A stretch of DNA of 64,000 nt from Sediminibacterium sp. C3 (GTDB taxonomy: Bacteria > Bacteroidota > Bacteroidia > Chitinophagales > Chitinophagaceae). Under the pieces are notes generated by a model. The model did not search any database and was not told where the DNA came from. It saw nothing but the letters and a program-made list of their open reading frames with translations. The translations under genes were made by a program, and so were the position numbers. The stretch covers positions 898,219-962,218 of the forward strand of contig NZ_KI669560.1 in assembly GCF_000508085.1 (NCBI RefSeq), written 5' to 3'. Shown piece after piece: positions 15,686 to 23,519 of the stretch (positions are counted from its first letter, which is position 1; every line of letters starts with the position of its first letter).

Positions 15686-16326
15686 GACAGTCAAGGAAGA
15701 TAAGAAATCAGGTTGTTCCAACATATTCATTTGTTGTGGACGGGGAAACTGAAATTTGGTATTTGCAAATGTTGAAACGTAATGAACGACAATTGAAAAT
15801 AAATATTGAGCCAAAACTTCCTCAAAGAAAAAGCATTGACGAGCAGTTTAAACTAGTAACAGATCTTTCAGAACGTGAGTATTCAAAAGTTTTTTGGATA
15901 GTTGACTTAGACACAATAATTAAAGAATCAAGAGAAACTCCGAAAGGCAAGAAAACACCTTTGCAGACCTTAATTGAACTAAGAAGTAAACTTCAAAAAG
16001 ATTATAAAAATGTTACTGTAATCATTAATAATCCTTGTTTAGAATTTTGGTTATTACTTCATTTTGAGAAGACCTCAAAACTTTTTGATACCTGTGCCAA
16101 AGCTGAAACTGAATTGAAAAAAAATCTAAAAGATTACGAGAAAACTCAGAAATATTTCACTAAACAAGACAATGATATTTACTTAAAACTTAGACCACTT
16201 TTGAAAATAGCTATATCAAACTCATCCAATCTAGGAGAATTCGATTTAGACGAGCAGACAAAAGCAATTTGTGAAATGTTCCTGCTATTTGAAGACGATG
16301 AATTAAAAAAATACTATGAAAAGTGA
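15682..16326 (+). CDS. RloB/AbiLii-like TOPRIM protein
   Basis: A 214-residue RloB-family protein, the expected effector of the ATPase encoded upstream. A TOPRIM-like fold is suggested by the acidic FVVDGETEIWYL segment near residue 17 and the VFWIVDLDT (DxD) segment near residue 74. The PCLEFWLLLHFE motif near 120 is strongly characteristic of RloB. The stop is 10 bases before the R'' box TACTGCTAAC. No sign of truncation is seen. The effector activity (nuclease) is inferred from TOPRIM relatives, not visible directly. Confidence 0.85.
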   Translation: MRQSRKIRNQVVPTYSFVVDGETEIWYLQMLKRNERQLKINIEPKLPQRKSIDEQFKLVTDLSEREYSKVFWIVDLDTIIKESRETPKGKKTPLQTLIELRSKLQKDYKNVTVIINNPCLEFWLLLHFEKTSKLFDTCAKAETELKKNLKDYEKTQKYFTKQDNDIYLKLRPLLKIAISNSSNLGEFDLDEQTKAICEMFLLFEDDELKKYYEK

Positions 16327-16335
16327 CAGAAAGCC

Positions 16336-16375
16336 TACTGCTAACATGAACTGTGCATAAAAACAAATAAAAAAT
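16336..16375 (+). other. attC-like site closing the rloAB cassette, interrupted by an IS110 element
   Basis: R'' TACTGCTAAC (16336-16345) is the exact complement of the cassette start GTTAGCAGTA (14244-14253). AACATGAACTGTGC continues and is shared with the last attC-like site of the array (36192-36205). The rest of the palindrome is missing where the insertion sequence begins, so the site is probably inactive. Confidence 0.62.
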
Positions 16376-17479
16376 TACCTTTTTAATGTAAAGTTGAACA
16401 GTAGTTAGGTTGGTAAAGTGAATTGTTTTTAACTACAGCAAATACTTGTTTTAATAGTTTGTTCATAACGGCGATTAGTGCTTGTTTCCCAGTTTTTCCC
16501 TTAGCTTTAAGTCTGTCAAAAAGTTGTTTACAAGCCTCATTTGTTTGTTTGGCATTCATGGCACACATATATAAAACATCTCGAATTGGTTTGCCACCTT
16601 TTTTATAAATTCGGTTACTTCCTTTTATACTGGTTCCACTAGAATATTCTGTTGGACTTAAACCGGCAAAGCTGATTAATTGACGATGATTGGTTGTGTG
16701 CTTAAAACCCTGAGTGAAGATGATTAATAAAGCAGTGGCACGTTTACCTAGACCTTTGATGCTATTGATGCTTTTATATTGCTCAGGCTGCCATTTCTTA
16801 AGAAGTACTTGAAGCTTAACTTCTAAATGATCTATCTCTTTTTCCAAGTAAGACTTCATTTTTTCAATAGATTTTACGGTTTCTTTACTTGGGAATGGAA
16901 GCAATTTTAAACTGTGCAACTGGTTGTTAAATCGCTTTACTTGTTCAGCATATTCTCTGATAGTATTATAAATCTGTTTACACTCAAAATAAGCGCTATC
17001 GGGCATTTGCCAGAATGGAGGGCGCTGATCAATAGCATAGTGACAGATCCATCGGCTATCTTTTTTATCAGTTTTATTTCGTTCTAAATGCATTTGAATA
17101 TACCGTTTAATACTCATTGCATTTACAACACTCAACTTACAACCCAAACTGTCCAAGAAAAAGGCAAGCCTGATATAATAAACACCAGTGGCTTCCATAA
17201 CGAAGTGACAGTTTTGACCAGTATGTTCAAGCAGTTTTTTAAACCCGGCATTGTTATTTCCAACCTGGAGATAAAAAAGCTCACCGAGGTTATTTTGGTA
17301 GGTAACATCTAATGTTAAGTGAGACACATCAATGCCACAACAAGATAATTTGTCTGTCATAATTTGTTTTTTAACCATTTAAAAATTAGATTAGAAGTAA
17401 GGAAAAAACAAAGGGAAGAACAATCTTACACTGTGCTATCTATCCTAATTCAAGCATTTTAAATTGCTTAATGAACTGT
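16346..17479 (-). mobile_element. IS110-family insertion sequence in an attC-like site (ends approximate)
   Basis: A transposase gene is flanked by a 9-base direct repeat, ATGAACTGT, at 16346-16354 (in the attC-like R'' side) and 17471-17479. IS110 elements recombine at a short core present at both ends, so these repeats may mark the junctions. The upstream edge could reach further, to about 17610, if the structured segment at 17487-17565 is the element's guide RNA. There are no terminal inverted repeats, as usual for this family. Insertion in attC is known for IS1111-attC elements. Confidence 0.55.
16383..17378 (-). CDS. IS110-family transposase (DEDD)
   Basis: A 331-residue recombinase with an N-terminal RuvC-like DEDD domain: D17 (GIDVSH), E62 (VMEATGVYY), and D104 and D107 (NKTDKKDSRW). 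A coiled linker (about 120-190) follows, then the C-terminal Tnp_20 domain with IKGLGKRATALLI and the conserved serine region LISFAGLSPTEYSSGTS. It appears complete. The family uses a bridge (seek) RNA from the element's own non-coding end to choose target and donor sites. It is the only clear transposase in the window. Confidence 0.93.
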   Translation of the reverse strand: MVKKQIMTDKLSCCGIDVSHLTLDVTYQNNLGELFYLQVGNNNAGFKKLLEHTGQNCHFVMEATGVYYIRLAFFLDSLGCKLSVVNAMSIKRYIQMHLERNKTDKKDSRWICHYAIDQRPPFWQMPDSAYFECKQIYNTIREYAEQVKRFNNQLHSLKLLPFPSKETVKSIEKMKSYLEKEIDHLEVKLQVLLKKWQPEQYKSINSIKGLGKRATALLIIFTQGFKHTTNHRQLISFAGLSPTEYSSGTSIKGSNRIYKKGGKPIRDVLYMCAMNAKQTNEACKQLFDRLKAKGKTGKQALIAVMNKLLKQVFAVVKNNSLYQPNYCSTLH

Positions 17480-17486
17480 TCAGCAT

Positions 17487-17565
17487 CTGGTAAGAGAAAG
17501 GGCGGTGACTGTCATGTTAGAATGGCTCAAGGCCAACGCGGTTTTACGGTCTTATTCCGCCCCTT
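17487..17565 (-). ncRNA. Possible bridge (guide) RNA of the IS110 element
   Basis: Immediately upstream of the transposase start (minus strand) lies a foldable segment: AAGGGCGG near 17498 pairs with CCGCCCCTT near 17558, enclosing GGCTCAAGGCC-like and ACCGTAAAACCG-like arms. IS110-group elements encode the bridge RNA upstream of the transposase. On the minus strand ACAGTTCAT (17479-17471) is complementary to the ATGAACTGT found at the insertion site. Position and structure fit; identity is inferred. Confidence 0.4.
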
Positions 17566-17611
17566 GTTCTTTCTGAATTTGTATAAATCCTTTAGTATAA
17601 ATTTATTGAAT

Positions 17612-17750
17612 TGTAAACATAGGATGGGTTTGGCGTCATGCGGGATGCAGTACATAAATTCAAGTGCAGTTTTTCAAATCAACTTTAGTGCTGGGTTGAC
17701 AATTTTGTACCCTGAAATCCCGCACGAACGCCAAGCCCCGGCCGTTGCGG
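17612..17750 (+). other. attC-like site of a cassette whose start is lost
   Basis: The palindrome TTTGGCGT/ACGCCAAG with TGCGGG/CCCGCA is nearly identical to the site at 9875-10011. R'' is TGTAAAC (17612-17618) and R' is GTTGCGG (17744-17750). No GTTTACA start was found upstream outside the transposase gene, so the unit that owned this site has been deleted or replaced at the IS110 insertion. The 17566-17611 stretch before it is A/T-rich without a gene. Confidence 0.68.
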
Positions 17751-18211
17751 CGAAATTCGTCAGCTGATTTAAATTTTGTCGATAGGTATTTAAATTTTTG
17801 TGTTGAAAAGAGTAGAGTTAAAAGCCTTAATACTGCAAGCCTTAAGACGAAGGCGCCGCAAGCTTGCTAGTGAAGCGCCGTAGGCAAAAGGCTTGCATGA
17901 AGCTAAAGAATAAATTTTCTCAAATCGCTGATGTTGGGTGTCGGAAACTACGTAACATAAATGTTTTATCACCCAATGCTATTCAATGTAACCTATCTAC
18001 TAAAGCAACAACATAAATTTCTTTTATGTCATTGCTTTAGTAGTACTAGCAGATATAGAACAGTAATTCAGCTGACGAACTCCGGTCGTCAGTTTAGATG
18101 GATTAAATTCAAAGACCTGTTAGACCTTCGCCCAACATTGCATTGATACTATCGGCGAAGCCTACAGTAAACAATTAACTAACTTTAGCCGACAGGATCA
18201 ATGCTTCAACG
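17744..18211 (+). repeat. ORF-less structured cassette, copy C (mosaic of A and B)
   Basis: The unit starts GTTGCGGCG (17744-17752). Bases 17746-17905 match copy B (13779-13938), and bases 17885-18211 match copy A (1780-2106) without visible difference. The switch falls in the shared GCAAAAGGCTTGCATGAAGCTA hairpin region (described here by position 17884-17905). The same two hairpins are present. A 61-codon frame at 17961 is judged spurious. Confidence 0.75.
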
Positions 18212-18217
18212 TTGGTG
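18127..18217 (+). other. attC-like site closing cassette C
   Basis: R'' is TTCGCCCAAC (18127-18136) and R' is GTTGGTG (18211-18217). The stem is identical to that of copy A (GCATTGAT/ATCAATGC), but the base run after GTT differs because it belongs to the next cassette (GTTGGTGGC). Confidence 0.66.
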
Positions 18218-18271
18218 GCAAGCGTAAATCAGCGTAAGTAAAAGTAATAAAACCAATAATTTAAGACGACG

Positions 18272-19054
18272 ATGACATCACAACATACAACCCAAATTGA
18301 CAGCCAATATAGCTTGACAAAGATTTTGATTATTTGGGCTTTATCGGCAATACCAATGGGCATCTTAGCATTTGTTATTACTCCCATTATCGTGACTTCT
18401 ACAAACTGGTCTCCGTTAATTGTATATTGGATAGCAGTTATCATTGGATTGGTGTGGCAATTTATCCTTTCCTTGATTGTTTTAAAAAGAGACGGGCACC
18501 AATTGAATTGGCAGACGGTGACAATAAGAATGAAATATCAAAAACCCATACATCCTAAAACTGGCAAGTCAAATTATTGGTTACTCTTGTGGACTATCCC
18601 TTTCATTTTAATAAGCACCTTGCTACAGTCAGGTGTAATCAGATTGCCAAATGTGGATGACTGGATGACACCTCTAATTCAGAATTTACCGAAATATGAT
18701 TTATCCAGTTTGGCTACAAGCGAGCACAAAGGGGCTTGGTGGATTTTAGTACTATTTATACTGACAAGCATATTCAATTACTTTCTTGGCGAGGAGTTTA
18801 TTTATCGTGGCATACTGCTACCGAGAATGAAGGGAGTTTTTGGGAAATGGGACTGGTTTTTTAACGGTATATTATTTGGGTTTTATCATCTCCATAAACC
18901 TCAAGTAATACTGTCGACTGCTCTTTATTTCGGGTTGGTATTTGCTTTGCCGTCAAAGATATTTCAATCAAGTTGGATGGCAGTCATAATTCATGGACTA
19001 GAAGGGGTGTTGGGCATTATTGTGATACTGGGAATAATTCTGGGCTTATCATAG
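18272..19054 (+). CDS. CPBP-family intramembrane glutamic endopeptidase
   Basis: A 260-residue integral membrane protein with about seven hydrophobic segments and the CAAX-protease/bacteriocin-processing (CPBP, Abi) motifs: GEEFIYRGILLPRM near residue 173 (EExxxR) and FGFYHLHKP near residue 204 (FxxxH). Related proteins cleave membrane or peptide substrates, and some confer bacteriocin self-immunity; the substrate here is unknown. It is the only gene in the cassette 18212-19229. The stop lies 46 bases before the R'' box. Confidence 0.85.
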   Translation: MTSQHTTQIDSQYSLTKILIIWALSAIPMGILAFVITPIIVTSTNWSPLIVYWIAVIIGLVWQFILSLIVLKRDGHQLNWQTVTIRMKYQKPIHPKTGKSNYWLLLWTIPFILISTLLQSGVIRLPNVDDWMTPLIQNLPKYDLSSLATSEHKGAWWILVLFILTSIFNYFLGEEFIYRGILLPRMKGVFGKWDWFFNGILFGFYHLHKPQVILSTALYFGLVFALPSKIFQSSWMAVIIHGLEGVLGIIVILGIILGLS

Positions 19055-19099
19055 ATAATCGCAAAGAAAAATTTGGACATTTTGAGCGTGAAAACGCCA

Positions 19100-19235
19100 G
19101 CCACCAACATCGTATTGGCAATAGTGGGGCTGAAAGTGGTAAACTCAACATTTGTAATTCTATTGGACATTTGTGCAAATATTGGACTGACGTTTTTCAA
19201 GTACCCCACCATCGCCAATACTTAAAACGTTGTGC
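19100..19235 (+). other. attC-like site closing the CPBP cassette
   Basis: R'' GCCACCAAC (19100-19108) is the exact complement of the cassette start GTTGGTGGC (18211-18219). Arms GTATTGGC/GCCAATAC and GTGGGGC/ACCCCAC pair; the internal ACTCAACATTTGTAATTCTATTGG-like part (19141-19163) matches the site at 10831. R' is GTTGTGC (19229-19235). Confidence 0.76.
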
Positions 19236-19334
19236 ACCATAAATATTTAATGAAACTAGAATCTGCACTATTAACAAAGCTGTTGAAAGTTTAGAGAATA
19301 AATTGATTAAATTTAAATAATTAAAATTTTAGTT

Positions 19335-19703
19335 ATGCGACTAATACTTTTAGCTATATTTCTATTCCTCGCCTCTAGCAATAGCTTTTCTCAATTATCT
19401 GTTTCAAAAGTTCCTAATGATTTTCAGAAGTTTAATAAGGGAACATTTTCTGATACTTTAATTAGAATTAAGCCTAATAATAATTCACTGAAGAAGCCAT
19501 TTGGTGCTAAACATAAGATGCCTACTTTGATTATAGATAATAGTGGGTTATATGATCGAAATCTTGGCAATGGTTTAGATCTATATTCTATGAATTTGGA
19601 TAAAATGCCCTGTGTTTCACCAGACTCTACTTTTCAATCAAAAATGGCGATAACTGAATTTTTAAAAAGTAAAGCGAAAAGTTATCAGCCTCCGAAAAAT
19701 TGA
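19335..19703 (+). CDS. Small secreted protein of unknown function
   Basis: A 122-residue protein with a clear signal peptide (MRLILLAIFLFLASSNSFSQ, cleavage near residue 20) and a basic, asparagine-rich mature part. No cysteine lipobox, repeats or known motif is recognised. It is the sole gene of the cassette 19230-19962, whose ends GTTGTGCACC and GGTGCACAAC match perfectly. Periplasmic or surface location is inferred. I do not recognise the family. Confidence 0.6.
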   Translation: MRLILLAIFLFLASSNSFSQLSVSKVPNDFQKFNKGTFSDTLIRIKPNNNSLKKPFGAKHKMPTLIIDNSGLYDRNLGNGLDLYSMNLDKMPCVSPDSTFQSKMAITEFLKSKAKSYQPPKN

Positions 19704-19799
19704 TTGTAAGAGATAATTGCAATTAGTCTTTGTAGATCAAGTAATTATACCCTCTCGTTTAGTGAAAATATTATAATTGATATAAGCGAAGAAATAGAC

Positions 19800-19968
19800 G
19801 GTGCACAACAAAAGGCTTTACGCGAGTTGGACTTTCAACAATGGCCCACCAGCTTTGGTATTTCAAATGAGCTTCAGTAATTTGGCTTTAACTAATCGCG
19901 TCAGTAGTGGCCAAGCCAGCAGTAGGAACACGGATTATCCAACCAGCGTAAAGCCACGTACGTTAGCG
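19800..19968 (+). other. attC-like site closing the small secreted protein cassette
   Basis: R'' GGTGCACAAC (19800-19809) is the exact complement of the cassette start GTTGTGCACC (19229-19238). GGCTTTACGC/GCGTAAAGCC forms the outer arm, and the inner part (TTCAGTAATTTGGCTTTA, GTGGCCAAGCCAGC) matches the site at 11734. R' is GTTAGCG (19962-19968). Confidence 0.76.
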
Positions 19969-20071
19969 GCAATGGTAGGACGAAACCGCAATACCCAACC
20001 GACCGACCTCTGACAGACAAATACACGACCTGCCGACACAGTAAAAAATTTAAAAAAAGTCCACCACTTTG

Positions 20072-20461
20072 TTAAACTCTGACAGTTTCAGCAACCTTCT
20101 CCTTTTTTCCGATTACCATTTTGCGGTGTTGCAAGCCCCATCCTATCATAGCATCCAAAACCGTATTGAGCGAATTTCCCGATTTCGTCAATTCATACTC
20201 TATAGTAACAGGAGTGGTATTATAAACAGTGCGGGTTACTATGCTATTAACTTCCAGGTCTTTCAGCTCTTTGGAAAGCATACGGGGCGTGATTTTAGGA
20301 ATTTCCCTTTCCAATTCCTTGAAGCGTTTTTTACCATAGAGCAAAGAACCTATAATGGGCAGTTTCCATTTGCCATTTAAAACGTTCATCGTGTCGTTTA
20401 CGGCTAAAACAAACTCTCCCGAACATTTCTTTACCTTAACTAATTCTGATATTCTGCTCAT
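20072..20461 (-). CDS. HxlR-family redox-responsive repressor
   Basis: A 129-residue winged-helix regulator: the N-terminal KKCSGEFVLAV segment carries a single cysteine (C13) at the position used for quinone or electrophile sensing in YodB/HypR/QorR relatives. The HTH core NGKWKLPIIGSLLYGKKRF and TPRMLSKELKDLE follow. It is divergent from the qorB-like oxidoreductase gene, the same arrangement as ytfH-ytfG in E. coli, so it probably represses that gene until oxidised. It is the only cargo gene on the minus strand of the array apart from the transposase. Sensing chemistry is inferred. Confidence 0.85.
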   Translation of the reverse strand: MSRISELVKVKKCSGEFVLAVNDTMNVLNGKWKLPIIGSLLYGKKRFKELEREIPKITPRMLSKELKDLEVNSIVTRTVYNTTPVTIEYELTKSGNSLNTVLDAMIGWGLQHRKMVIGKKEKVAETVRV

Positions 20462-20480
20462 TTTATTTTTATTTACTTAT

Positions 20481-20549
20481 GCTATACCAAAGTATAGCGA
20501 TATATTATGGTATAGTAGTTACTAAAGTATAGCAAAAGTAGTATCTTTG
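20481..20549. promoter_or_regulatory. HxlR operator cluster and promoter of the redox module
   Basis: Between the divergent genes lies a perfect inverted repeat GCTATAC-caaa-GTATAGC (20481-20498), plus two further GTATAG half-sites (about 20510-20515 and 20527-20533) at 17-18-base spacing. TATCTTTG (20542-20549) is the -7 box of the rightward promoter. The arrangement fits a dimeric HxlR repressor covering both promoters. Confidence 0.6.
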
Positions 20550-20589
20550 TCCGGTTAAAAAAATGTTTCACTAAAAAAATAAAAAAATT

Positions 20590-21471
20590 ATGAGCAAAGT
20601 ATTCATCACAGGAGCAACAGGACAATTAGGAAAATCAACTATTAACTTTTTGCTTCAAAAAGGAATTGCAGCAAAACAAATTTCAGCATTGGCAAGAGAT
20701 GAAGCGAAGGCAGCAGAATTAAAATCTAAAGGTATAGATGTCAAAATAGGCAACTATGATGATTTTGATTCCTTACGCACTGCAATGCAAGGCGTAGAAA
20801 CTATGCTTCTGATTTCTTCCAGCGAAATGACCAAAAGCAGAGCGTTGCAGCACATCAATGCAATCAAAGCTGCTAAAGAAAATGGTGTGAAGCATATCAT
20901 CTACACAGGTTTTATGAGAACCCATGAAGACCCAACATCTCCGCTGTGGTTTATAGCCGAAGATCATGTGAAAACAGAAAAATACCTTAAAGAATCCGAA
21001 ATTACCTATACCATTTTTGCAAACGGTTTTTATATGGATATGTTGATGGATTATGTGGGGGAACAGATATTGGAAACCAAAACCATTTTTGTTCCGGCAG
21101 GTGAGGGAAAAATAAATTTTGTATTGCGAAACGAAATTGCAGAAGCGCTTGCTAATGTTTTAACTACAGGCGGACACGAAAATAAAACTTACAACATCGG
21201 TATCGAACAACCTGTATCGTTTGGGGAAATTGCGAAGCACATTTCTGAAGTTACCGGAGTTGCGATCAACTATGTTTCTCCCGAACCAGAAGTTTATCAG
21301 CAAACCTTAATGCAACATGGGGTTCCGGAGGATTACGCACGTATGTTTACAGCATTTGCAGTTGCTTTTGCAGCCGATACTATGAATATTTCTACCACTG
21401 ATTTAACACAATTGCTTAGTCGTAAACCAACCACTGTCCAAGAATATCTTTTATCTAAATTCAAAAAGTAA
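20590..21471 (+). CDS. NmrA-like NAD(P)H:quinone oxidoreductase (QorB-type)
   Basis: A 293-residue atypical short-chain dehydrogenase. GATGQLG (residues 8-14) is the dinucleotide-binding loop. The rest follows NmrA/QorB proteins (SSSEMTKSRALQHINAIKAA; IIYTGFMRTHEDP). It lacks the classical YxxxK pair, as expected in this group. It likely reduces quinones or related electrophiles in the cytoplasm. The gene is divergent from an HxlR regulator and followed by DoxX and dioxygenase genes, suggesting a quinone/catechol detoxification unit within the 4.8-kb cassette 19963-24749. Confidence 0.85.
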   Translation: MSKVFITGATGQLGKSTINFLLQKGIAAKQISALARDEAKAAELKSKGIDVKIGNYDDFDSLRTAMQGVETMLLISSSEMTKSRALQHINAIKAAKENGVKHIIYTGFMRTHEDPTSPLWFIAEDHVKTEKYLKESEITYTIFANGFYMDMLMDYVGEQILETKTIFVPAGEGKINFVLRNEIAEALANVLTTGGHENKTYNIGIEQPVSFGEIAKHISEVTGVAINYVSPEPEVYQQTLMQHGVPEDYARMFTAFAVAFAADTMNISTTDLTQLLSRKPTTVQEYLLSKFKK

Positions 21472-21475
21472 ATAA

Positions 21476-21883
21476 ATAGAAAAGAAGAACAATAAAACCC
21501 TGAATATTGCCTTGTGGGTGGCACAGGTATTACTGGCAGCCATGTTTTTAATGGCAGGAATCATGAAAGCAACACAACCCATTGAAGAGCTTAGTCAATC
21601 AATGACTTGGGTAAATGACTTTTCTGCAGGCATGGTCAGGTTCATTGGTATTTCTGAATTGCTTGGCGGTATCGGGCTTTTACTGCCTGCCTTGTTGCGC
21701 ATTAAACCAATTTTTACGCCATTGGCAGCTTTGGGTCTTTTTATTATTATGGTATTGGCTTTTATATATCATATATCCAATGCCGAATATCAAGCATTAG
21801 GTATTAATTTGATTTTAGGAGCAATCGCAGTTTTCATAGCATGGGGTAGATATAAAAAAGCGCCTATTCAACCCAAAGCATAA
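21476..21883 (+). CDS. DoxX-family membrane protein with an unusual start
   Basis: A small DoxX-like protein with four transmembrane helices (ALWVAQVLLAAMFLMAG; FIGISELLGGIGLLLP; LAALGLFIIMVLAFIYHI; LGINLILGAIAVFIAW). The family supports membrane redox and thiol metabolism; the exact role is unknown. The homologous-looking N-terminus (xEKKNNKTLNIALW) begins at 21476 with ATA instead of ATG, only four bases after the upstream stop. The first usable start is TTG 21512, inside the first helix. The gene may use a rare start or may have lost its own. Confidence 0.72.
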   Translation: MEKKNNKTLNIALWVAQVLLAAMFLMAGIMKATQPIEELSQSMTWVNDFSAGMVRFIGISELLGGIGLLLPALLRIKPIFTPLAALGLFIIMVLAFIYHISNAEYQALGINLILGAIAVFIAWGRYKKAPIQPKA

Positions 21884-21889
21884 ATCACT

Positions 21890-22774
21890 ATGGAACGCAA
21901 AGAATTTCTTCAATCAATTTTAGCTTTAACCGCAATGGGAACATTAAGCAGTTTTAAAAATTTTACTGACGCACTTCCTTCACAAGGTAAAAAAATGCCT
22001 GTGCTGTTTACCTCTCATGGAAACCCAATGGATATTCCAGTTTCAAGAAGTGAACGAGCATTTTGGCAAAAGCTTTATGATTTAGGAATTACCCTGCAAA
22101 AGAGTCATGAAGTAAAAGCTGCGTTGGTTGTATCAGCCCATTGGTGCACAAAAGGCACGTTCGTAAACATATCGCCCGAACAAAAACAGATTTACGATTA
22201 TTATGGTTTTCCCGAAGAATACTACAAGGTATATTACAAAGCCAAAGGCTCGCCTGATATTGCCCGCGAAGTAAAGAAAATCGTTCCTTCCGTTTCGGAA
22301 ACAACCGATTGGGGATTAGACCACGGTGCATGGCCAATGCTTAAACACATGTTCCCAAAAGCCGATGTGCCTGTGTTTGAAATGAGCATTGATTACTACC
22401 AATCTGCACAATACCATTTTGATTTAGCAAAACAACTCAAGCCACTTAGGGATAAAGGAGTTTTAGTAATCGGAAGCGGAGCAGTAGTGCATAATATAAA
22501 AGAAGCAGGTAAGCGTTTTTTTAATGGTAATATGACACCCTATGGATGGGATATAGAATTTGACAAATGGATAAAACAACAGTTGGACAAACGGGACGTT
22601 CAAAGCATAGTGAATTACGAAAAGCAAAAATTAGGATTAATGGCAGCACCCACCCCCGACCATTATGTGCCTTTGATATACAGTTTAGCCCTGATGGATG
22701 AAAACGAAAACATTGAACACACATTTGAAGAACTATTACCCGCATTTAGCAACAGGGGATTTCGTATAGGATAA
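21890..22774 (+). CDS. LigB/DODA-type extradiol dioxygenase (YgiD-like)
   Basis: A 294-residue class III ring-cleaving dioxygenase. FTSHGNPMDI near residue 42, VSAHW near 87 and the DHGAWPML motif near 145 supply the iron/zinc histidines typical of the 4,5-DOPA dioxygenase YgiD family. A twin-arginine-like or simple export segment (MERKEFLQSILALTAMGTLSS) precedes the domain, unlike the cytoplasmic E. coli protein. Probable role is oxidation of catechol-type compounds; the substrate is unknown. It lies six bases after the DoxX gene and 17 before the next gene, so it is in the same operon. Confidence 0.87.
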   Translation: MERKEFLQSILALTAMGTLSSFKNFTDALPSQGKKMPVLFTSHGNPMDIPVSRSERAFWQKLYDLGITLQKSHEVKAALVVSAHWCTKGTFVNISPEQKQIYDYYGFPEEYYKVYYKAKGSPDIAREVKKIVPSVSETTDWGLDHGAWPMLKHMFPKADVPVFEMSIDYYQSAQYHFDLAKQLKPLRDKGVLVIGSGAVVHNIKEAGKRFFNGNMTPYGWDIEFDKWIKQQLDKRDVQSIVNYEKQKLGLMAAPTPDHYVPLIYSLALMDENENIEHTFEELLPAFSNRGFRIG

Positions 22775-22791
22775 ATATTTTCTTACAACTT

Positions 22792-23352
22792 ATGAAAGTC
22801 TTTTGTGTGCTTTTAATAACACTAATTATAACAATGAGTCAAACCTCTAAACAATCTGATAAAATGCCTTTAAACTTAGAATTTGAGCTTCCTTTAAGAA
22901 TCGGAATCAAACCAATTACGACACCGAGCAACCCACATATGCAATTAGACCAACAACCGACTGATAGAAAACTTGTGAACGAGCTTATGAATTGGGCATT
23001 TTCTCTACCGGACATAGCACAAGCAAATAGCAAGATATCGGTACCTGGTGCACAGGCGATGTGTCTGTCAGAAGATAAAATGTGTAACCATTGTAATGCT
23101 TTTATGATTGAAAATGAATTTGCTCATTTTCATCCAGTGCCTGATGGCAGTATACATCTTGGTTTACCGTTAAATGATGCAAAATATGTGATTGAAAAAG
23201 GTTGGGGAGAGTTGCATCCAATTGCTAAAAGGGGTTATTTGCCATTAAATTTTATCATGGTTTATGCACCAAGAAATGAAGAAGAGGTATTAGTAATAAA
23301 AAAAATAATTTTCCGATCATATCAATTTGCTAGAGGTCACTTTAAGGATTAA
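22792..23352 (+). CDS. DUF5519 (luciferase-domain) family protein with signal peptide
   Basis: A 186-residue protein. A hydrophobic N-terminus (MKVFCVLLITLIITMSQT) is followed by the DUF5519 pattern: FHPVPDGSIHLGLP, then EKGWGELHPIA and VMVYAPR-like IMVYAPRNEEE. The family is found in bacteria and fungi and was named for sequence near a luciferase; no biochemical role is established to my knowledge. The mature domain has a CLSEDKMCNHCN cysteine cluster that could bind metal or form disulfides. It is last in the run starting at the quinone oxidoreductase gene. Confidence 0.7.
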   Translation: MKVFCVLLITLIITMSQTSKQSDKMPLNLEFELPLRIGIKPITTPSNPHMQLDQQPTDRKLVNELMNWAFSLPDIAQANSKISVPGAQAMCLSEDKMCNHCNAFMIENEFAHFHPVPDGSIHLGLPLNDAKYVIEKGWGELHPIAKRGYLPLNFIMVYAPRNEEEVLVIKKIIFRSYQFARGHFKD

Positions 23353-23519
23353 GAATCTTCCCCCACTCGCTCGGCTGTACCGAGTGAGTAATATGACTAA
23401 AGTTTCGGACTTGATAAATATCCACCTCCTTTGCAAGCAGGAAATGAGATAGGGGTTCATTAGCTTCTGGAGACAACCTACTGCACACCCGACAGACCCT
23501 GCTATTAATGCCAACCCAG
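23353..23519. other. Intergenic segment with hairpin before dsbA
   Basis: ACTCGCTCGG (23365-23374) and CCGAGTGAGT (23380-23389) form a ten-pair stem with one G-T pair and a 5-base loop, possibly a transcription terminator. The remainder translates on the minus strand into a protein-like but short frame that I do not recognise; it could be a gene remnant. No other feature is seen until the ACATTT/AAAAGA element. Confidence 0.4.

Noticed and set aside
14387-16326. PARIS (AriA/AriB) system
   Set aside because: The ATPase fits either system, but the second protein carries the RloB-type PCLEFWLLLHFE pattern, not the DUF4435 features of AriB, so RloAB/AbiL is the better call.
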